From: Phytophthora colocasiae
Taxonomy: Eukaryota; Oomycota; Peronosporomycetes; Peronosporales; Peronosporaceae
Direction: 5' to 3'
Length of the DNA: 64,000 nucleotides
Assembly (NCBI GenBank): GCA_018806915.1
Contig: JAGKQI010000090.1
Span: 2,232,001-2,296,000 of the forward strand
Made by a program: the position numbers and the translations under genes. Shown here piece after piece: positions 58,947 through 64,000 of this stretch. The first letter of the stretch is position 1. Every line of letters begins with the position of its first letter. The notes beneath the pieces were generated by a model that had not been told where the DNA came from, searched no databases, and was given only the letters and a program-made list of their open reading frames with translations.

Positions 58947-60017
58947 CTACGGGTAGTGCTGCCTACCGATCTCAACGATCAAGTCCCGCACATACGTCTC
59001 AATGTCGCGCTGCGTGGCCTGCACAGTCTCCAGTACTTCATGATGAGATGCTGCCTCACGTTCTTCTCCAGGGAACAGTGCCTTGTTGGTGATAAGCGAC
59101 AAACCAACGACTTTCAGGCCGCAGTGAGCAGCTACAATGACTTCCGGCACTGTACTCATCCCCACAGCGTCACCACCTACAAGTCGAAGGAAACGACACT
59201 CTGTCGGCGTCTCGTACGTTGGTCCGGAGACAAAGCAGTAGACTCCTTTACGGACTTTATGAGCCAATCCAAGGTCCTCCGCCACCTTCAACGCCAAATG
59301 CTGCAGCTTCTTGTCGTAGCAATTGGACAGCGGCGTGAAGCGAGCGCCGAAACGAGCGTCATTCGGTCCAATCAACGGGTGTTGACCTGACAAACCAGGC
59401 ATGTTCAGGTGGTCGTTCATGATCATGAGGTCTCCCACATTGAAGTCCGGGTTTAACCCCCCAGCAGCGTTCGTCACTAGCAAGTACTTGATACCTAACA
59501 AGTACATAACTCGAATAGGCAGTGCAGTCTCGCGCATGGCGTAACCTTCGTAGCAGTGGAAGCGACCGCGCATACAGACAACACGGAAGCCATCGAGATG
59601 ACCAAATACTAATTCTCCTGCGTGTCCTTCGACGGTAGAGCGAGGGAACTTAGGGATGTCTTCGTACTTAATGACTTGTTGGTTCTCGAGGCATTTACTG
59701 AGACCCCCAAGACCGGAACCACACACGATACCGATCAAAGGGCGAGACGTGACGCGCTCTTGTAGGAAGTCATTGATGACGTCGATGCGTTCTTTTGGCA
59801 GCGTTTCGTCGGCCATTTGACCCGTAGAGAGACGACGCACATGTTGCGTCTGACTGTTGTCCTTGTTGGCTAGTGAAGCCACCGAGGTGATGGTCTGACG
59901 AGGACTCAGACCGTCGACACTGTGGCTCTGATGCGGACGAGTACGAGTTGGAGGAGACATCAGCTCCGTCTTCAGTGTTGTACTGGATGTAGGGGATTCG
60001 GGACTAGAAAGAGTCAT
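58947..60017 (-). CDS. Purine nucleoside phosphorylase
   Basis: A 356-aa protein whose last ~280 residues are a trimeric-type PNP. It cleaves inosine and guanosine with phosphate to the base plus ribose-1-phosphate in purine salvage. Motifs: phosphate loop G-S-G-L-G-G-L, G-R-F-H-C-Y-E-G-Y, T-N-A-A-G-G-L-N, N-M-P-G-L-S-G-Q-H-P-L, the substrate site V-S-G-P-T-Y-E-T-P-T-E, G-M-S-T-V-P-E-V and L-I-T-N-K-A. A ~75-residue Ser/Thr-rich head is extra. ATG 60017 is preferred over 60056, since an initiator-like box (60034-60049) lies between them. Intact. Confidence 0.95.
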   Translation of the reverse strand: MTLSSPESPTSSTTLKTELMSPPTRTRPHQSHSVDGLSPRQTITSVASLANKDNSQTQHVRRLSTGQMADETLPKERIDVINDFLQERVTSRPLIGIVCGSGLGGLSKCLENQQVIKYEDIPKFPRSTVEGHAGELVFGHLDGFRVVCMRGRFHCYEGYAMRETALPIRVMYLLGIKYLLVTNAAGGLNPDFNVGDLMIMNDHLNMPGLSGQHPLIGPNDARFGARFTPLSNCYDKKLQHLALKVAEDLGLAHKVRKGVYCFVSGPTYETPTECRFLRLVGGDAVGMSTVPEVIVAAHCGLKVVGLSLITNKALFPGEEREAASHHEVLETVQATQRDIETYVRDLIVEIGRQHYP

Positions 60018-60033
60018 TTGAGCTTGAAGGAGT

Positions 60034-60049
60034 GAATTGCAAAGTGAAT
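60034..60049 (-). promoter_or_regulatory. Initiator-like element for PNP
   Basis: Minus strand ATTCACTTTGCAATTC matches 12 of 16 Inr positions, including the CAATT end, 17 bp before the ATG. The spacer on to 60379 shows no gene. Confidence 0.5.
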
Positions 60050-60606
60050 GTGGCAAACGTCCTGCACTGCAACTTGCATGTCGGAAAAATTCGCATTCAC
60101 GAGATGTCCAGGCTCTGCCCTCGATTGTCCTGCATGCACGCAGTGGTTGAAGTCTTGGTCCAGAGTCTCCTTGTCACATGCTGTTTGTGAGTGGAGTGAC
60201 AGCGCCTTTCACACACATTCACGCATCAACTGCCACATTTGTCGTCGCATTGCTAAGCTTCGTCTACAGTTCAGCACTACAGAAATGTATCTCTCAATGT
60301 ATTTTTATCGTATCATAAGTTAATAGATTTTATTCCATTTCAAAATATCTTTAACAGATAATATGTATCATGTTTTGATTAAGGGCCCGCTTGGATCCCC
60401 GCAATATAAAAATTGCAATTAGTTTGAATTTGTAGTTCTGGCGACGGTTCGTGAAATCGCGTTTTGTACGTGTTTGGCACCACCACCAGCATAATTCAAT
60501 TTTTCGATGCGTAGCCAATTTCATCGAGATCGCGATTTGGCGCGCCAAACAGCTCAACTCATGCTTTTGTGATCACTAGGAACAGCACTCCGTTTTGGCG
60601 CGAAAG

Positions 60607-61969
60607 ATGGAAGATACGAACGACAGCAGTGACGAGGAATTGGAGCAAGTGGCGCGGATCGTTGCCCTCACAGCCGGGTACTACAGCGTGCGCCATATCT
60701 GCAAGTCCCCATGTAGGACATCCGTGCTCACTGGAGCAGCGTGGGTTGCTGAGCTTGTGGAGGGAAATCCTACACGAATATTTGAGAACCTAAGAATGCC
60801 GAAGCGTGTCTTCCGGAACTTGTGCACGATTGTTGAGCGGGCTGCCCCATTATCCTCTTGGGCTGACGTTCAGACAAACGAGAAAGTCGCGATGTTTCTC
60901 TATTGCTTGTCCCGTGGTGCATCGAATAGCGAACTCCAAGAACGCTTCCAGCATAGCGGGGAAACGGTTCACAGGTAAGGTACTCCATCTATTGATGGCG
61001 TTGTTGTCATACGCTAAAACGAAATGTCTGCATGCAGACATTTCCACTCTGTTCTCGATGTTATTTGCGCTCTCGCACCCACGTATATCGTGCAGCCAAC
61101 AACAGCATCAGAAGTTCTTTCCCAGAAGCCAAGATTTGCTGATCATTTTGCCAACTGTCGCTTAGCGTTTGATGGAACTCATATCCCTGCGTTTATTAGC
61201 GATGGAGATGCGAAACCTTATCGAGACCGCACAGGAGGTCTTAGTCAGAACGTGTTCGCCGCCTGCACATTTGATATGCAGTTTGCTTTTGTTGTAGCTG
61301 GATGGGAAGGTGAGCGCTATCTATTATTTTGTTTTCTGGTAACTTTTGACATTACCATACCTTCACAGGATCGGCAGCGGACTCCACCGTATTAGCAGAT
61401 GCGCGGCGCAAAGGTTTTACCACTCCACCAGGACTCTTTGATTTGGGTGATGCCGGCTACGTACTTTCAATGGAAGTGATGACCCCATATCGTGGAGTCC
61501 GATATCATCTTCGAGAATGGGGGCAAGTGAATGAGCGGTGAGATATTGCACCACTTGATATACGTTTAGTACTACTAATAACATGTCTTCTCGTGCTGGT
61601 AGTCCTCAAAATTACAAGGAATTGTACAACCTGCGCCATGCACAAGCCCGAAACATTATTGAAAGGGCCTTTGGTGTTTTAAAGCGCAGGTTTCCTATCT
61701 TGCTGCGTGCACCTGAATACAGTGTTACTACACAAGCCAGAATTGTGCTAGCGTGTTGTGTGCTACACAACTTCGTCCGACGCCAAGATGACCCCGAGGA
61801 CGATCCTCAAGGTGAGCTGGAAAATGAAGAGTTAATCGAAAGCGATGGGGGTGCAAGTAACAGAGCAACACACATTAGAAGGCGTTCAACGGATGCAGAA
61901 GCAAAAGCTTTCAGAGATCGGCTTGCACGAGCAATGTGGGATTCATATCCTAGTCGCCCAGCTTCCTAG
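60607..61969 (+). CDS. PIF/Harbinger transposase (HARBI1-like), four exons
   Basis: A 391-aa DDE transposase. Exons: 60607-60974, 61038-61309, 61369-61537, 61603-61969; introns of 59-65 bp with GT-AG ends, phases consistent. An N-terminal helical region with N-E-K-V-A-M-F-L-Y-C-L-S-R-G-A-S-N-S-E-L (DNA-binding, HTH-like) is followed by the catalytic core: F-D-G-T-H-I-P-A, L-G-D-A-G-Y and I-I-E-R-A-F-G-V-L-K-R-R-F, giving the D, D, E triad. It excises and reinserts the element at TWA sites together with the Myb-like partner. ATG 60607 is the first ATG; the frame above starts only with TTG. All catalytic residues are intact. Confidence 0.92.
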
Positions 61970-62044
61970 GCACGTCTTATAGACCACAGGAAGTGGCAAC
62001 GTCAAATAAAAATGTTTTACGGCAGTTGGTTACCGTAGTTTCAA

Positions 62045-63027
62045 TTAGCCTTGTAGCTGCAGCTGGTTCTCCAGCCAAACATCACGCACGTCGCCTTCTT
62101 CCATGACAACGAAAAGCTTCGCCTTGCGTTCATCCAACATGACATCAAAGGCGGCAGCCATCTTAACAGCAGCGAAGCGGTTTCCATAGTTCTTTTGAAG
62201 AATTTTCACTGCTTTTTGAGATGGCTGGAGCACCTTGGGGCGGGTATTGCGGCTGTGCATCTCTCCGGCGATCTCTTTGATCGCATCAGCGATCATAACT
62301 CCCCCAGATTCGCGACTGCGCTTCTTGGGGTTTTGCTGCGCTTGCTGCGGCGCCCTAGTTGAGGGGGCTGTAGTAGCCTCAACAACGTCAGCTGTGGCTT
62401 CTTCCTCAGGATTTTCCGAACCAGTTGCTGGGGCATAGGGTCCCGTAACAAAATCCGAAGGACTGGGCTCATCGGAAGTTATTGCGTACTCTCCCGTAGC
62501 AAAGGTGCCCTCAAATAACTCCTTGAGCTCGTCATAATACGGCAGCGGCGTTCTGCGAAAGTCGACGCACCTGGGATGTCCCTGACAGCGTACAACAAGT
62601 ATTGTTAGTGTAGATGCGCGAGAATTTCGGGTCCTTAGGCAGTATACCATCACATATTCCGCCCACACATCGTCATGAACCAACACCACATTACGCTCGG
62701 CATCCCACCCAAATCCCGAAGCACAAAGCATATCAGACACTGCTGTATACTTTGTTTTCAGCTAGACACCAGACAGTCACATATTAGAACACACCATCAA
62801 TACCATGCTACTCCCGTGCTTGCCATTTGCAGACGACTCTTGATCTGCTGCTTGACGAGTTGAAGTCCAAATTTATCGTTCATTTCCTTGGTGGCGGCAG
62901 CCCAAGCCTCTTTCTTGAAGCCAGAGTCAGAGCGCTTGCCGGCTCGAGCTTGATCTGTCATCGCATCTATCAGGAACTTGTCCTTCTCGGGGTCCCATGA
63001 AGCGCGAGGAGGTCCAGAGCCTGACAT
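62045..63027 (-). CDS. Myb/SANT-like partner protein of Harbinger, three exons
   Basis: A 284-aa protein. Exons on the minus strand: 63027-62824, 62761-62648, 62581-62045. The first intron uses a GC donor (ATG|gcaagc ... ctag), the second GT-AG. The N-terminal ~110 residues form the Myb/SANT-like domain (W-D-P-E-K-D-K-F-L-I-D, L-K-T-K-Y-T-A-V, S-G-F-G-W-D, V-W-A-E-Y-V-M-G-H-P), the DNA-binding half typical of the Harbinger second ORF, which carries the transposase to the element ends and the nucleus. The rest is acidic then Lys/Arg-rich. The splice choices are predicted from family pattern, not from transcripts. Confidence 0.82.
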
Positions 63028-63557
63028 CCTTGTCAATCTAATACACGACAAGATGTGAAGCATTGAGCCCCGACAGCGGTGGCGCGTTTGCAAGCATCAG
63101 CAGCTAGAAGCAATCACCTTCACACGATGGTTTCCTAGTGACGTCGAGCTTTCCCGCGCTTTGCAATAAAAAAATTCTGCTCAGACCAGAATTTTCAGGA
63201 TCGAGAATTCATAGGCCAAACGCAAACTTTGCCAGGTCTGTTTGGATCCGCAATCGAAGCCGTGTATCGTGGTTAGATAATTGTGACCAAGAAGATCGCG
63301 TTTTGGATGTGTGTTTGGAACCACAATGAGACGGAAAATGTCGTTATGTTGTAAAGCACAATCTATTCCAATTTATTGCGATTTCGACGTGGATCCAAAC
63401 GGGCCCTAAACATTATATGTTAACTGAGCTTATCGGATTTAGATTGTCCAGATTGATTTCATGCCTCAAGACATTTTCTCAGTATTAGGAATTTCGCACC
63501 GGACAATGTTGAAGCAGTAAAGAAGATGGCTACGTAAAGCGTAAAGCCTTAATGTTT

Positions 63558-64000
63558 TTATTCTGCAGTGTCCTCTGTTGCACACACGACTTTGGCATTC
63601 GTTTTTGCTCTCGGAGCGACACTCATGACTCCTCCCGTTCCGTTCGCTTCGTAGTACCATTTAACTGTTTTCAAGTGTGCATGAGACCCAGCAGCACAAT
63701 GCACAGCGACGAACTGGTGCATTTTGACCCCCGTGGGTTGGTCCACGACGAATTTCTTGAGTTTCCTGGCCAGTCTCGACTCTCCTTGCTGTCTCGTGCC
63801 GAACAGTTCGAGCTGTCGAGCGATTTGCGGTGTTGCACAGTGGTGAAGCACCGAATCCAGACCTCGAGTGCTCCATTTAGCCACGAAAGCACGATCATCC
63901 GACTCCCGAGTGGAAGCCTCGTGCCACGCAGCCATGGACGAGCGTCGACGGACCAAGTTTCTCAGTTTTTTCGTGTCAGTCGAAGCTAAATGCACAAAGA
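63558..64000 (-). CDS. Unknown protein, 5' part beyond the right edge
   Basis: The minus-strand frame is open from the window edge to TAA at 63558-63560 (about 147 codons). Basic, with R-R-R-S-S-M-A-A-W-H-E-A and later W-Y-Y-E-A-N-G-T-G-G. No domain recognised. No ATG near the edge, so it probably begins outside; an internal ATG near 63935 could also serve. Confidence 0.45.
   Translation of the reverse strand, partial: FVHLASTDTKKLRNLVRRRSSMAAWHEASTRESDDRAFVAKWSTRGLDSVLHHCATPQIARQLELFGTRQQGESRLARKLKKFVVDQPTGVKMHQFVAVHCAAGSHAHLKTVKWYYEANGTGGVMSVAPRAKTNAKVVCATEDTAE

Larger units (their letters stand above)
60383..63406. mobile_element. Complete PIF/Harbinger DNA transposon
   Basis: A 3024-bp element. 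Terminal inverted repeats GGGCCCGCTTGGATCC (60383-60398) and, at the right, the complement of GGGCCCGTTTGGATCC (63391-63406) match 15 of 16. The 3-bp target duplication TAA flanks it (60380-60382, 63407-63409), as expected of Harbinger elements. It holds the two genes such elements need, transposase and a Myb/SANT-like DNA-binding partner, convergently arranged, both with unbroken spliced frames. It may be autonomous. Confidence 0.95.

Overview
The window reads as nuclear DNA of an oomycete plant pathogen, most likely Phytophthora. Reasons: two signal-peptide/RXLR/EER effector genes (7657-8031, 57271-57747) and a Crinkler-type gene (40154-41224), 16-bp oomycete initiator-like boxes a short way upstream of several ATGs, compact mostly intronless genes with 58-79 bp introns where present, and abundant transposable elements. 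I cannot name the species.

Layout. 1-862: decayed piggyBac transposase. 2202-5960: SET-domain methyltransferase gene tail-to-tail with a frameshifted MULE transposase. 6257-7164: a 908-bp Tc1/mariner-style foldback MITE with TA target duplication. 7657-9560: RXLR effector and a broken glycine-rich secreted protein. 10061-13649: coiled-coil protein and an NmrA-like oxidoreductase. 14344-19658: gene-poor DNA with an inverted-repeat-flanked block and an ~85-bp tandem repeat. 19659-25975: housekeeping block (ZIP transporter, CELF/Bruno RNA-binding protein, Cys-rich repeat protein, EER-bearing secreted membrane protein, quinone oxidoreductase). 26612-34978: an Old Yellow Enzyme pseudogene split by a 7.3-kb Ty1/copia element that carries an antisense chromodomain/cysteine-protease-like ORF. 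35076-42785: hexose transporter, folate/biopterin transporter, CRN gene and a truncated transporter copy. 43097-46638: a six-exon DUF1688/URC4-like gene and a GH72 glucanosyltransferase pseudogene. 46667-57160: tandem family of F-box plus LamG-like proteins, one member split by a 6.8-kb Ty3/gypsy element (47842-54640) that has lost RT, RNase H and most of integrase. 57271-60017: RXLR effector with a foldback repeat upstream, then purine nucleoside phosphorylase. 60383-63406: an apparently complete PIF/Harbinger transposon (transposase plus Myb/SANT partner, matching TIRs, TAA duplication). 63558-64000: partial unknown gene.

Conserved metabolic and transport genes are intact, whereas transposons and fast-evolving secreted, effector or duplicated genes carry many frameshifts. 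Some one-base lesions lie in homopolymers and could be assembly errors, but the LTR insertions with exact target duplications and the multi-lesion genes look genuine. The picture is islands of core genes alternating with transposon-driven turnover of effector and lectin-like genes. No rRNA, confident tRNA or CRISPR array was seen.
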